A stretch of DNA of 64,000 bases, from assembly GCF_907164915.1 (NCBI RefSeq), contig NC_061862.1, positions 2,790,001 to 2,854,000 of the forward strand, written 5' to 3'. Below, in pieces: positions 36,433 through 49,105 of this stretch (position 1 is its first letter; each line of letters starts with the position of its first letter). The stretch is from Impatiens glandulifera. Taxonomy: Eukaryota > Streptophyta > Magnoliopsida > Ericales > Balsaminaceae. Position numbers and translations under genes: made by a program. The notes below the pieces were generated by a model, which was not told the origin of the DNA, did no database searches, and saw only the letters and a program-made list of their open reading frames with translations.

Positions 36433-36627
36433 ATGTTAAAACCTCAGACAAAACCTCAGACAAAATTGTTTATGTGCGGAAAGGAAATCCAAGGAGTAGT
36501 GAGAGGATTCAAAATTAATGTAAGCACAAGTGCTACAGTTGACGTCTATGATGGCTTATATAAATTCTTTTCAAGGGGTGGTTCACTGAGTAAGGGGTGG
36601 TTCATTGCGGAAGGTACTCATCACTAA
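36433..36627 (+). CDS. small hypothetical frame, unknown
   Basis: A 64-codon frame with a duplicated start (KPQTKPQTK) and an internal repeat of a GGGGTGGTTCA phrase. It follows a GC-richer stretch with duplicated CCCGCCGCC that could be a leader. No family was recognised; it may be a captured exon or chance. Confidence 0.25.
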   Translation: MLKPQTKPQTKLFMCGKEIQGVVRGFKINVSTSATVDVYDGLYKFFSRGGSLSKGWFIAEGTHH

Positions 36628-37259
36628 TTATTATATATATTTTCTGTGATGTATTTCGAGTTTGAATTTTACCCATCAAATTTCAGGTTCGAATTTTACT
36701 AATTTGATAATGTATTTTGTGAATTTTACTTTTGTAGGTGCAGGTAATGAAGATATTTGCTCAAAGTTTCTATCTAATTGCAATTGAAGAGACAGAAGAG
36801 ATAAAGTGAAACAATAGAAGAGACCTAAGAGATAAAGTGAAAGAAACAAGTTGCTTCCAAAGAAGAGTTGGAAGAGAGGAAAAATATAAGCAAATGACAA
36901 TGACCTGACCTAAATGCTTACAATTAATAAATATATAAAAAGTCCATAAAGATATTATAAAATTACAAATAGTTATTATTCTTTTAATTAAAATAAAACT
37001 TATCATTTTTATTAATTAAAAAAGAATTACATGACTTTATCTATCATTTTAGATATTGATTGATTTTATAAAGTAATTACATTTTCTTTTACTTTTTTAT
37101 CTTCTTAATTTATTTCTTCTTCTTACACACTGGTGCAATTTGTTTTTCTACTCATTAATTATATGTTTGTGTTAACGTCCTTAACAAAAAAGTAAATAAA
37201 CAAATCAAAATGCTTGAACATTACGAGAATGTAGTTTACAAAGTTAATTCCAAATGGAT

Positions 37260-37800
37260 AGAACACAAGCAAGAATTAATTAAACGATGAAACAAATATT
37301 ATTAAGACTTGATAAACTTTCTATAGACAATTCAAATCAAGATGCAAGACATCATCACAATCCTCAACAACAACTAAAATTCTATAATATCAACAATTAT
37401 GAGTGTAACCCAATGGACATAAATAATAGACCTTACCATATACACAAATGTTTTACCAGAATCGACTTCTCTAATTTTGACGGCAATGATGTTGATGGTT
37501 GGATCTATGCAGCTGAAGAGTTTTTTAAGTCGACAATACTCCTCTTGATATTCAGCAAAGAGTTGCTCGTCTACATTTCAAAGATAAAGAAAGATTATGG
37601 TATACAAATTTTCAAAATTATTTAGAGGCAAATTTTGTTATTACATGCGATTTCCTTAAAACGGAAATCAATAAAAAATTGGACAAACAATTTTTTATGA
37701 TCCTATGGTTGAACTAAGGAATATCAAACAAGTCGTTTTAATTAATGAGCATAACGATAAATTTATTGAGATTTCATATAGGCTTCCCCAATGTCGAGTG
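37260..37800 (+). pseudogene. Ty3-gypsy gag fragment
   Basis: The frame starting at 37287 gives RIDFSNFDGNDVDGWIYAAE (about 37455-37515), the conserved start of the plant gypsy gag core. After a frameshift near 37530 it continues as DIQQRVARLHFKDKERLWY and NYLEANFVI. The piece ends where a copia LTR-like sequence begins (37801). No pol is visible. Confidence 0.8.
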
Positions 37801-38553
37801 TGTTAGATATCTTATAAGAGAACGACATTATAAATAAATCAAAGAACATAGAAAATACGAAGACACGAAATCACCGATTTGAGAAGTTGATTCGAGGTAT
37901 GTGCTTAGCATATTTCCCTTAAAATAGTTCAATCGTCTCCCGTTTGTGCTGGAGTTTATCGCAGACGCTGTCTCTCATGGTACGTACAATGAATCTAGTA
38001 GTGATTCTGCACTGGAATCACTACGCGTCGAACTTGACCATTTACCTTAACTATCACCAAATTCAAAAGGAAGTGAAGAGAGAAAAATCTATTAGAATTC
38101 TTAAAGAGAGAATAGTACAAATGATGTTGTGAAATGAATAAAGAATGAGTATATATTGTTGAGAATTAAACCTTCAAATAAAATCATTAAAACGTTTATT
38201 AGCAATAGAGATTGTTCATTCATTTATCAATTAGTTCATAACTAATTAACATCGTTGCCTATGCATTGATTTGTTAAAATACAATGTTAGACATTCAATG
38301 CTAGCTAATTGAAAAGTTCTTACGTTATCCAATTGATAGACAAATTAAAGTTAAATGTTTATCATAACATTATACTTTAATTTTTTAATTTGGCATTAAA
38401 TATAAATTAAATAATTAATATTTAATTATGATTTGAATTAAATTCACCGTTAATTCATGTTTGAATTTAGTGTGAATTTTATTTGATTTCATTTACTCAC
38501 AATCTTATTTCCATTCATTAATGGAATTAACTTAATTCTTACAATTCTCCACA
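37801..38553 (-). repeat. probable 3' LTR of a minus-strand copia element
   Basis: On the minus strand the stretch begins TGTGGAGAATTGTAAG and ends GATATCTAACA (TG..CA, about 753 bp). It cuts the gypsy gag, and copia RNase H coding remnants lie just to its right in the matching orientation. The partner LTR was not found in the window. Confidence 0.5.
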
Positions 38554-38559
38554 TTAATG

Positions 38560-39330
38560 GAAATTGAAAGATTAACTCAGTGAAAGGTTTAACAATTGAA
38601 TTATATATAGGATAGGTAGGTATAACCCTTTGAACCTTCCCTTATGAAAATAATTATAACTTTACTAGCTGATTAATAGACTTTATGTCTTTGAACTATT
38701 ATGTCTTTTATGTAAATGATTACACATTTTCACATAGAATTTTTTGTAATAAATGTCAAGCTCTCATGGGTGTGTCCATTTTGTCTATGGAACATGCACC
38801 TGGTTTTATGAGAGGATCTAGAATTGAGTTATGCAATTCTTTCGAAGCAACCCCACTTCCCCCTAACATAGGTGATCATTTTGATCACAGAGAATCATTA
38901 AAAGTGATATTCTTATCTTCGTTAAAATATATATTATTTCGTTATAGGATTATTCCTCAACAATAACTTTCCAAGTTAGTACAATTAGGTTGTCTCATTG
39001 AACCTAGTTCTTGGAATCTATAGTCTATATATGTTGAGTTTTCCTTCAAACCAACTTATAGTAGGCTCATGTTTTAAAAGATTTTCAAACTAACTCTTTA
39101 TTCAATAATTTGGTTAGTGGATCCACAATGTTATATTTGACTTACATAGTCAAATTTGATAACTTCATTAGAGAGTATAATCGACATTATGTTTAAAATG
39201 TGTATGTCTAGACTTGGCATTGACTCTAAGCTTGTCAAATTTCAAACACTAATTAAAAATTCTCGTTGGTACATTCTTAGATAATATTGGAACATCTTCT
39301 AATAAGAAACATAGTCATTCGTACATGCTT
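38560..39330 (-). pseudogene. Ty1-copia RNase H / 3' end remnant
   Basis: Minus-strand pieces VNAKSRHTHFKHNV, EVIKFDYVSQ and IVDPLTKLLNKELV correspond to the end of copia RNase H, which normally reads KSRHI..RHN and ADPLTK. The rest to 38560 matches the untranslated 3' part by position. Frames are broken. Confidence 0.7.
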
Positions 39331-39700
39331 ACAATCTAAACTTTTTTTATGAAAATATTGTTTTGACTAATTATTAGACAAAATGTCTTTGAACTATTCT
39401 GCCTTTGTATAAACGATTATATATTTTTTATAGAAATATTTTATTTTTCGACATAAGTCAAAATTATAGATTATAATGTTTAATCTATCAAACATAGTTT
39501 TCTTAGAAGATTTACATATATAGATCACTTTTAGACGTTATGTATTTCATTTAATAATATCATTACATCATTTGATAACAACATGATATTTCGTGCAGTG
39601 CAATTCACATCTTTATTTAATTTAATCATTTTTATCATAATTTTAAACGATAAATATATCGTACAAAAGACACGTAATGAAATAATTTTTATTGTCTTCA

Positions 39701-39728
39701 TTATATATATATATATATATATATATAT
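39701..39728. repeat. (TA)n microsatellite
   Basis: About 14 uninterrupted TA units. Confidence 0.95.
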
Positions 39729-40594
39729 TTTTGTCACATTCACTCTTAATCCAAGTATGATCAAATTTTCATATTATTATTAAAAAATTGTTATATGTCA
39801 TGCAATCACTCTATAAACTTTTTTTCATCTATTTCATAAAATAATTTTGAAGACATTGATTCTTCAAATTTTAATGACAGTGATGTCAAAGAAATGATAT
39901 GTTTATTGATTTCAAAATCCTCAATTTTAAATATAGATTTGAGAACCAACTCATCAAATATAAACAATGCATTTTCTTGTTATTTGTTTTTTTTTTTAAA
40001 TTGCGCAACTTTATCTTTTGTAGAGAACATATTTCTCTACCAAACAATTATGTTTTTATTTATTATAATATTTAAAATAATTTTTGTATTATTATCAATA
40101 AAAATATTTGTCCCTAATTTAATTATATATTTTTATATTTTATAATTTGTATTAGTTATTTTATAAATAATTTTTATAGAATAATTTTTAAAAAACATTA
40201 TAATCTATATAAAATTTTACCAAAAAAAATTGAAAAAAAATTGAAATAATTTCATTAAAATATGTAAAATTGTTTTTAGGAATTATAAATTAAAAAAATC
40301 AAAATAGTTAAGCAAATTAAATTTTGATGTCTTCAAAGTTCAACCTTCACTTTATGTTTTAACTTTCTCTCCAACACGTCTAATACGGAAACACCTAAAA
40401 TCAATGTTATAAATTATAATTTACCAATTTTACTTTCCGTTCTATCGGTTGAGAAGGGGATTCTATCATTTATACTTGGTTGGTCAAAGACTAATCGACA
40501 TAATGAATTTGAATTTTCTCAAGGAACATATAAATCCTAACAGAATAGCTATAAAATATAATTTATAAATTTATTACTTAATTTTAAAAAATTG

Positions 40595-40778
40595 AATTAT
40601 CGGTTCCTGGTTAAATCCGGTTATCCGACCAGAACCGACCAAAATCGGTAGAACTAGAACCGGTAAAACCTATACCATTAACGGTCGGTTAACCGGTTTA
40701 TAAAATAAAAGACAAAGCCGGTATTAACCGGAACTGTTTAACTAGTTAACCGGTTAACCGGCTAGTTGAACACCCTAC
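40595..40778. repeat. hAT-like terminus with CCGGTTAACCGG palindromes
   Basis: Repeated GGTTAACCGGTT, AACCGGAAC and CGACCAGAACCGACC words end with GTTGAACACCCTA. Its reverse complement, TAGGGTGTTCAAC, is a typical start of non-autonomous plant hAT elements with CCGGTTAACCGG subterminal repeats. The other end was not identified. Confidence 0.55.
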
Positions 40779-40929
40779 ATGTAACCCATGTCATTTTTTA
40801 ATTTTATTAACTATATATATGTGCATATTATATATACATATTTCAGAATTCGATTATGTCATTTTGATTTATATGTTTTCCCGACGAGATTTGGAATAAA
40901 TTATTGGCGGAATCTATGATAGGAATTAG

Positions 40930-41290
40930 GCTAAAGCCTTTGATGCATATAAGATGTGGACAAATTCCTTTAAAAATTGTACTTTTAATAAACGACTAAA
41001 GACCATCCATTCGGTTGGGCACTTGAGAGTGTAAGACATAATATGGATGTTCTTTAAAATGTTATTTCTGATGTGTAACCAAATACCAAACCTAAAAAGA
41101 ATGTATAAGACGTGTTTGTGCATTCAAAACATTTTTCTTTCCTAATTTCTGAAATAATAAATTAGATGGACTCTTAAAAGTTAAAGCTAGTCTAACCGGT
41201 AAAAATTAAAAATGAATTTTAGTCGTGCCTAACATTTTGATTACGGAATCTCACTTGAGATTGGAGTGAAAAATAAATTAGAGGGCTTCA
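40930..41290 (-). repeat. diverged relative of the tandem repeat at 45945-46490
   Basis: The minus strand carries an ATTTGGTTACACATCAG-like phrase, an ACAAACACGTCTTATACA-like stretch and a GTGAGATTCCG start, resembling the repeated units at 45880-46490. No coding function. Confidence 0.4.
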
Positions 41291-41867
41291 ACTACCAAGC
41301 TCGATCTTTTCAAAAAAAAGATTAATATTTTTAGGGAATACAATATGGAAGGACTGGAAATAATTATTTTATAACAGTTATAAAAGTAAAAAGAAAAACA
41401 TAATTAATTTTGAATTTTATTATAGTTATAAATAAAGGATAGACGAGTAAAATAAAAATCAATGAAAGTATAATATTTAGAGGAAAAAAAATTAAAAAAA
41501 AAGTATTTGATAGATTAACGAGAAGAGAATAAAAAAATATTAAATATTTTAATATTAATATAATTATGGCTTGTTTTATATATGCATAATTTATTTAGAA
41601 ATTGTGATTGGAGGAGAAGATTGTGTAGACAAATGTAGTAACTCATGTTATTGAAGGAATTGTGTCTTTTAATTTAATGTGCAATGACTAAACTTGGATA
41701 GGACAAATTAACAAATATAATTTAAATCGATTATTTTAGGAGTCGTAGTGCTTTGCTAGAAGCCAACTACGATTAATGGGGTTAAACCTATAACTATTAT
41801 AATCGGGTCCTATGAGGTCACACACTTAGAGTTGACCGACTAGATAAACGAGAAAGATGGTTAATTA

Positions 41868-42180
41868 TTAATACATATTAGATATTATTAATAATAAGAA
41901 ATATTATTTATTTGTGAAATAAAATAATATATAATTAATATATTTTATATAATATCAATAATAAGAAATATTATTTATTTATGAAATAAAATAATATATA
42001 ATTAATAGTTAATTATGGAGTTAAGATTGTGAAATAAAATAATATATAATTAATGGTTAATTATGGAGTTAAGATTGTGAAATAAAATAATATATAATTA
42101 ATACATATTAGATATTATTAATAATAAGAAATATTATTTATTTGTGAAATAAAATAATATATAATTAATGGTTAATTATG
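41868..42180. repeat. complex AT-rich tandem repeats
   Basis: GTGAAATAAAATAATATATA occurs five times, with two alternating spacers (ATGGTTAATTATGGAGTTAA and ATACATATTAGATATTATTA). Confidence 0.9.
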
Positions 42181-42199
42181 AAATTTTATTTAATACAAA

Positions 42200-42590
42200 A
42201 GGATTCACTTATTTGCAAGAAACTGAAGTGAATAGAGAGAAAATTGTTCCTCTTTTAAAACGGCTTTTGCTCTATTACGGTGAGAACTCCAAGAGGAAGA
42301 AATCATTTAATCTAGCAATTGGATTGTCTTCCCCTTTGTCTTTTTCGTTCTAGCAGTCGAAAGTAAAGAGATCTAGTCGGGCTCGTGTGGACTAAGTAGA
42401 GGAGCAACACGCTGGGCTCTCGATTATTCATTACTACCAGATCTGATCCGGTTTACGCGTCAAAGGTATATTTCTATAAACTATATATCATGATTCTATC
42501 AATTATGCATGATCATATGATTAGATGTTTAGATTAGATCTATAAATTATTCCGCTGCGAACATCTAATAAACCAATAGTTATTATGTTC
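42200..42590 (+). repeat. possible LTR/leader piece of a retroelement
   Basis: GC-richer words such as GATCTGATCCGGTTTACGCG and ATTCCGCTGCGAACATCTAA resemble the ends of plant copia LTRs, but no primer site or partner was found. The 61-codon frame at 42168-42353 has no recognisable domain. Confidence 0.3.
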
Positions 42591-42679
42591 ATCAATTTGA
42601 GTATTTAAAATAATAATAAAAAATTGTAATATTCCATGCTTATTTACATATTTATGAAGACGGAAATCATCAACAATAG

Positions 42680-43560
42680 GAATATTAATGATTAGTCTGG
42701 TTAGTTCATCAAAATATCTAATTATCTAGCGGGGTGTAGCATTTGAGCCTTTGAAGAGAATTTATTTTATGTGGAAAAGTTTTTCGTGAGCAGTCTAGAT
42801 GAATTGTGGGGATGATTCTTCGATTAGATTTTGGGACGATATTTAGAAATACAATGTATCAAAAGTTTGTAGTGTCAAAAGTTTAACTACAATGTATCAT
42901 GTATCATGGACTTGCTTCCATTGACTATATGTAGAAATACCATAGTTAAGGACATGTTTCGTTAGCCGAATTAAATATAGAAGAAGATTAAACATTATGG
43001 AGTCTTACTTTTAGTAGGACACAAACAAGTGTCACCCTCTAAACAAGACGTTATGCGTCAATAAGATATGAATAGTTTCTATGTGCGACATTGCAACAAG
43101 TTGTTCGCTAAGATGATTTCATATATTTTTTATTGGGAAAATTTTTGGGAGTCAAAGATTCCATCCAAAATCTCGTTTTTTGGATTGAGCGTTATTCATG
43201 GTGGAATTCTAACGGATGATATGTGCATGGAAAAATATTATATTATGTCTAGTCGTATGTGTTACGAAGTTGTTGAATCGATACTCACTTACTTTTGTAT
43301 TGTCGATGATGACTAGTATTTGGAGTCTTTTAAGAAATACTATTGGATTTATTGGGTGATGCCCAAGTCTTTGAGTAGTTGCTTAAAAGTTTGGATTGAT
43401 GCAGCTGATATGGCAGACCTACATATTTGGGTTAACATTAAAATTATTTTTTTGGTGAACTATCTAGTTGGAGAGAAATCGTCGAACTTTCAACGATCGT
43501 AGTCGTCTGAAGCGTATATATCATAATACGATTAATATGACGTTTTCTAAGATTCGTTTA
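42680..43560 (+). pseudogene. LINE (L1-type) ORF2 C-terminal remnant
   Basis: Frames give IRFWDDI (about 42815), then KIPSKISFFGLSVIHGGILT (43160-43215), CYEVVES, and YWVMPKSLSSCLKVW with DAADMADLHIWVNI (43335-43440). This is the zinc-binding C-terminal region downstream of plant LINE reverse transcriptases. Stops and frameshifts are common. The catalytic RT domain is absent, as in a 5'-truncated LINE. Confidence 0.8.
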
Positions 43561-44389
43561 GCAAAGTCAGTTGCACCTTTTAAAAATAATCAAATTTATA
43601 AAAAAATGAAATCATCCTTATTCTAATTTCTAACCATGAATATAGTAAACACAAATGCAAAACATACTTAGAAAACGAACTTAGGTCTTTCGGTTTTCGG
43701 TTTTCGGTTTTAAACTTGATTAACGAAAATAGAATTGATAGATGACTCCTAATCTATAGGACAAAGTTATCATCAATTTCAATTCCAAGCATAATAAACT
43801 AGACAATAAATGTAATTTGACGAAAATTAGACAACTTCAAATCTTGAACCAATATAAAATTACAGGCACTTACAATGAATATGAATGACTTCTACAATAT
43901 GTAAGAATAGTTCTAAGTTTCTAGCACAATCACTCAACTCAAACAATATTTCTAAAAAGCTTGAAAATACCATTAAATTAATGGTGGAGTATTGTAGAAA
44001 TGATTGGATACTAGGTAGGAACATATTTATAATGGCCGAATGTCATCAATCTTCATCATGTCTCGCTCCAATTCGGCCCTGGTCGTCAATCATCTACTGC
44101 TGCTATTAGTCTCTATTTTATTTTGATTTTTTATTAGGTGGCCGGGGAGTGTTTTTCAATGCAAACAATGATTCCTTCCTTTATTAGAGCATAAGACTCA
44201 TAACTGGAAAACCTTAGAAGTAACCATCAACTTATACTTACGCCTATCATTTAAACTCCACTAAAAATAATAGTACAAATACCCCAATGCTCTTCGTACC
44301 ATTTTCATCATCATCGTTATCATCTCTTCCTCTTCCTTCCACCAACAAACCCTTACTAAAATCTTTAGTTTCTCAACAATATATCCTTT
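43561..44389. other. region upstream of the TED7-like gene
   Basis: AT-rich DNA with a short (CGGTTTT)3-like repeat near 43693 and no recognised family. The last ~150 bp before 44390 is pyrimidine-rich (CATCATCATCGTTATCATCT, TTCCTCTTCCTTCC) and could be core promoter and leader. No clear TATA box was placed. Confidence 0.35.
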
Positions 44390-45097
44390 ATGGCTTTTGT
44401 CCAAAATTATGGCTTCCCATTCTATTCTCCACCACCACCACTCCCTTCACATTCTCCCTTCCTTACTCCACCACCCTACCACCCTAGCATTCAGCCACCA
44501 CCACCACAAAGTCATCCTACTTTGCCGCCACCACCAAACCATCCCCTTCTTCCACCACCAAGTCGTGTTCCACCGCCACCAAGCCATCCCCTTCTTCCAC
44601 CACAATCCCCACCAAGTCGCGTTCCTCCATCACCACCACATCATCTCCGTCCACCTCCTCCGCCGCACCACTTCATTCCACCACCGCCTTCATTTCCACC
44701 ACCTTCTCCAGGACATCATACCATCATCATAGTGGTCTTCGTCTCCTTAGGTGGTCTTTTCCTACTCGGGTGTATCTCCTTTGCACTCTGTTGCTTTCTC
44801 AAGAAGAGGAAGAAGAAACAAATTCACGAGACCGACATTGTGAGAGTTGACGAACACTTCAAGATTCAAGAAGTTGTAGTACCAGGTCCACATGGTACAC
44901 AGAACGTAATACTAAATATTGATGAAGACATACATGTTGAAGAAGAGATCAACAAGAATGAGCTGATACTTAACAAAGGGTCTCATCATGATCATGCTAT
45001 TACTTCCGAATCCCCTCAATCGAAGAAGGCGGTTGAAATAGCCAAAGCAGCAGCTTCTGATACAATCCAGCATTATCATGATCACCAAAAGAGTTGA
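44390..45097 (+). CDS. TED7: proline-rich single-pass membrane protein, TED7-like (tracheary element differentiation-related)
   Basis: Single exon, 235 residues, ATG in good context (TATGGCT), ending in TGA. Residues 10-108 are Pro-rich, with PPPP, PPPSP and SHPLLPP repeats and extra His. Residues 111-136 are a strong transmembrane helix (IIIVVFVSLGGLFLL), followed by basic KKRKKK. The cytosolic tail contains ETDIVRVDEHFKIQEVVVPG and a Lys/Ala-rich end. This order and the ETDIV..VDEH..QE tail match plant TED7-type proteins, which are known from xylem vessel cells and linked to secondary wall formation with cellulose synthase; the role here is inferred. The frame is intact although it lies inside transposon-rich DNA. 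An extensin-like protein is an alternative, but it would not explain the tail. Confidence 0.82.
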   Translation: MAFVQNYGFPFYSPPPPLPSHSPFLTPPPYHPSIQPPPPQSHPTLPPPPNHPLLPPPSRVPPPPSHPLLPPQSPPSRVPPSPPHHLRPPPPPHHFIPPPPSFPPPSPGHHTIIIVVFVSLGGLFLLGCISFALCCFLKKRKKKQIHETDIVRVDEHFKIQEVVVPGPHGTQNVILNIDEDIHVEEEINKNELILNKGSHHDHAITSESPQSKKAVEIAKAAASDTIQHYHDHQKS

Positions 45098-45544
45098 TCA
45101 AAACTCTCTCTTCCAAGTATTCCAAATTCTGATGAACCAAGCAGAATGTCTGATTTTTTATTTTATTTTTACCCATCCAAGTTCACTGTAATTAAGGTAA
45201 CCCATTAAATAATATGTTCTTGACACGGATGACACCCAAAGTTGTACTGCTCTCAGTTAATAATCAAAATTATGCTCTGTCTATCTTCTTCCTTCCCTGA
45301 AGTTCGAGATTCAAATAGTGAATCTCAATTTCAAACTTTTTCCTGCTAAGGAAATCATTTATGCATTGAAGAATGGGTGTGTATTCTGCATCTTGGGCAG
45401 GTAATGCAGCTAAAACATGATTGACAATTTCAAACTACTAACACTTAAAGAACAGCTTCAAGGAGTTCCTAAAGACGATTTTATTAGGAATTGATGTAAC
45501 AATTGTATTAATTCTCTAATCGAACTTATTTCTCTTCAAGCTCA

Positions 45545-45672
45545 TAACCAGTATATTTTAAAATACTCGAAAATATGAGCACCCATTCACAAATTATAGC
45601 ATCAATCATCCGAATGAATAAACGAGATAAAGAAAAAGAATTCATTGATAAATTTGACTTGTTAAAAAAGGA
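45545..45672 (-). repeat. inverted copy of 33660-33790
   Basis: Carries the reverse complement of the same phrases (ATGATTGATGCTATAATTTG; ATTTTCGAGTATTTTAAAAT) that precede the copia integrase relic at 33716. It marks a second, truncated copy of that element. Confidence 0.85.
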
Positions 45673-45944
45673 TTAATATATCAAAAGAAAGAAGGTAAAC
45701 TAGAAAACTGTTTATAAGATGAAAATTTAGGTTTTCTATTGTTGTAGAGAAAGAGACCAGGATTTGAAGATTTCAATACTCTTATTTCAGTTTCTTTCTT
45801 AATTTTTTTTATGTCCGAAATTATACCACTTAAATTTCGAGTTAGAGCCGTGTAACGTCAAAAAAATCGTATCTCGGCTCGATAACTGTCGCCCCATAAC
45901 TCACATTTTTCTCGAGCATCGAGTGAGACGAGCAACTAAAATGT

Positions 45945-46490
45945 TAGGCGTGATTAGAGCACGCTTAAAAATATCGATTTTGACTAATTTTATTTTTTTG
46001 GAGTAGGCACCAAATTTGTTTATCGGGAAATTAGGGAAAATATATTTTGCATGTACAAACACATTTTATAAACTGTGTTCTTAGTTCGGTATTTGGTTAC
46101 ATGTGAGAAATTGTATTGACACTATGCTTGATCAGAGCTCGCTTAAAAGTATCGATTTTGACTAATTTTAACTTATTTAGAATAGACACCTAATTTCTTT
46201 CTCGAGAAATTAGGAGAAAAAATTATTTTGTTTGTAAAAATGCATTTTAGATATTATGTTCTTAGTTTGATATTTGGTTAATTACACGTTAAAAATGGTA
46301 TTGACACTATACTTTATTAGAGCTCGTTTAAAAGTATCGATTTTGATTAATTTTGACTTTTTTAGAGTAGTCGCGTAATTTGTCTCTCGAGAATTAAAAA
46401 AAAATATTTTGTGTGTACAAACGTATTTTAAATATTATGTTCTCGATACTGATACTTAGTTACACGTGAGAAAGAGTATTGACACTTTGT
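45945..46490. repeat. three diverged tandem copies of a ~180-bp unit
   Basis: Each unit contains AGAGCNCGCTTAAAAGTATCG-like sequence, GATTTTGACTAATTTT, and a phrase near ATTTGGTTACACGTGAGAAA, then GTATTGACACT. Starts lie near 45957, 46133 and 46318. No coding frame. Confidence 0.8.
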
Positions 46491-48632
46491 AATTCATGCT
46501 TGCACACTTTGAAATTGTACAAGTCATATTCATGTCTAAAGTTCTAGCACAATTCTTATCATAAGGCTAATGATTGATCTCATCTTTTGATATGCATCTC
46601 AATAGTTGGTTATTGTACCAAGTTTAAATATCATATCTATGGATAGACTTGGACCAGATAAATGTAAAAAGATTTCAAAAAATTAAAGTTAGTTTTTCAA
46701 AAAAATGAAATCTATTTTTGGAAAGATGTAAAAGTTTTTTTTGTTTGGGGTTATTTTAATGCAAGTAATAAATACAAATGTGATGAGAAAAATAAAAATG
46801 AACCAAATAGGTCCTAAGCAAACTATGTTTTTGGTTTTCTTGAAAATATTATTTCAAGTGTTATATTTTATTTTTATTTTTTAATTCAAGTAAAATAAAT
46901 ACCAATGTTATGATAAAATAAAGAAATAAACCAAAACTTACTAAACGAAAATATGTTTTGGGTTTACTTTTTTTTTGTTAAAAAAATTATTTTCAAATGT
47001 TTTATATTTTTTTAGATTTTTAAATACTACTTATTAATATAAATGCAATAAGAAAAAATGATCAAATAAGTCATAAACAAAATATGTGTTTTTTTTAAAT
47101 ATTATTATAATTTTTTTTTTGTTTTTTGGAATTTAACATGAAAAATATGAAAATAAACAAAAAAAAAAATTATTAAACAAACTAGGGGTATAAGCAAAAC
47201 TCAAAAAATTAAAAAAAAAACGAACCATAAAAAACCGACCGAAATAATTATAATAGAAATTAGATTCTTTCAAATGACTTTAGCCATTGATGTGAAAACT
47301 ATTCTAATTTCTTTAGTAGAAATTATGAGATTAATGGGATCGATAACGATTTTTATAGAAAAAAATTGATTTGTGAAAATGATGAAATCATTAAAATTTC
47401 TTATGTTGAATATGAAATGAATTGGGGTCCTAACAATTTTTTTGATGTATAAATTTAATTTGTCAAAAAAATGATGTTGTCATTAATATTTTGAAACATA
47501 TGAATTTCTTTTATATAAATTATGTAATTAATCATGAGAGAATGAATTTCATTTATATAAAGATATTAAAAAAGGGTTGTTTGTGTTAGAACTTATTCTA
47601 ATCGTGCATTTACAAAAACACACCTATATTAGTCGAAATTGTTTTCGCAAAATTGTCTCGATGAGAACAATCTACCCAAATTTGTTTTAAGCATGCATAG
47701 TCGTTTCATGTCGATTATTGTTCAAAATATGGCAATTTAAATGCTTCGATTAAAATATGAAATATATTAATAGTTATATTTTATTTGATTATATTTCTAA
47801 GTGATTATTTATATATATCATGCATATTAGCTAATAATATTATGATAATTCATGTTAATTCATAATATATATGATTAACTAGTTATTTGTATACATATGT
47901 GAATAAAGATTATTGTATATCTATTTTATTTTAGTAAAAAATTCTAAAGAAATTCAAAAATTATGTGTCTACAGGTATATAATAACTCATATAGAAAGTT
48001 AAAAGTCACCATTAATTAAGAAATTGACGAATTGATGACATGAATAATTATTTATAATGATTAGTTATTTTGTATTTGATATAAATTGCTCAATTTCATC
48101 ATAAAGACTTGTTTAATTTGATGTTTTTGAAATCTAATAATTAAAAGAAAAGTCGTGTAATATGGAAAACATGTCGATATTATGGGATGCAAACGTGCAA
48201 CCAATATAAATGTTTAAGCAGCTTCGGCCAAAGATTCTTGAAGCATTATGATTTCTTTTGTAGAAATAATGTGACATGGTGAATATTTATTTAATTAAAT
48301 ATTATAATTTCTTTTATAGAAATAATGTGATAAAATTCATTTTTTAAATTAAATATCATAATTTCTTATGTAGAGATTATGTGAAGAATGATTTATATAT
48401 AATAAACATTCTAGTATCATGATTTGGAATTGGAATCTCAATTCCAATTCCATGAGAATTGGCATTGAATTACAATTCAATTCCTATGTTTAGAAAAATT
48501 TTATAATTGTAATTTAATCCCAATTCCTATATTTGTAAAATATAATATAATAATAATAATTACCCAAATTATATAAATTTAATTTAATTCTCTTTTATTA
48601 ATCCAATATAAACATGAAAAATTGGCCAAAAT
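46491..48632. other. AT-rich intergenic DNA, no gene supported
   Basis: No recognisable protein frame. Short TATTATGATTTCTTTTGTAG-like phrases repeat loosely near 48240-48370. Confidence 0.5.
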
Positions 48633-49105
48633 GTGAAAACGAGTTAAGCGTGTCAAAAATGTGTTAAACGTGTTCAACATGTAAAAAACTTGTTAAACGT
48701 GTTCAAAATATGTTAAACGTGTCAAAAACATGTTAAACGTGTTAAATGTATCAAAAACGTGAAAACGTGTTAAATATATCAAAGACGTGTTAAACGTGTC
48801 AAACATGTGAAAAACTTGTTAAACGTGCCAAAACGTTAAAACGTGTAAAAAAACGTAAAAATGTGTTAAACGTGTCAAAAACGTGTTAAACATGCTAAAA
48901 ACGTATTAAACGTGTTCAACATGTAAAAAACATGTTAAATGTACCAAAAACGTGAAAACATGTTAAACGTGTGAAAACGTGTTAAACGTGTTAAAAATGT
49001 GTTAAACGTGACATAAACGTGATAAACTTGTTTAATGTGTGATAAATGTGTTAGACATATCAAAAACATGAAAACGTGTTTAACGTGTCAAAACGTGTTA
49101 AACTT
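48633..49105. repeat. degenerate minisatellite of TGTTAAACGTGTCAAAAACG-type units
   Basis: About 25 irregular copies of a 10-20 bp unit with core GTTAAACGTGT and AAAACGTG. It is rich in ACGTG, the core of G-box-type sites, purely as a result of the repeat. Confidence 0.93.

Noticed and set aside
44397..44732. His-rich frame overlapping the proline-rich gene
   Set aside because: Out-of-frame shadow of CCA/CCT repeats of the TED7-like gene.
48633..49105. CRISPR-like spaced repeats
   Set aside because: Repeats are irregular in length and spacing, without unique spacers, in a plant genome; it is a minisatellite.
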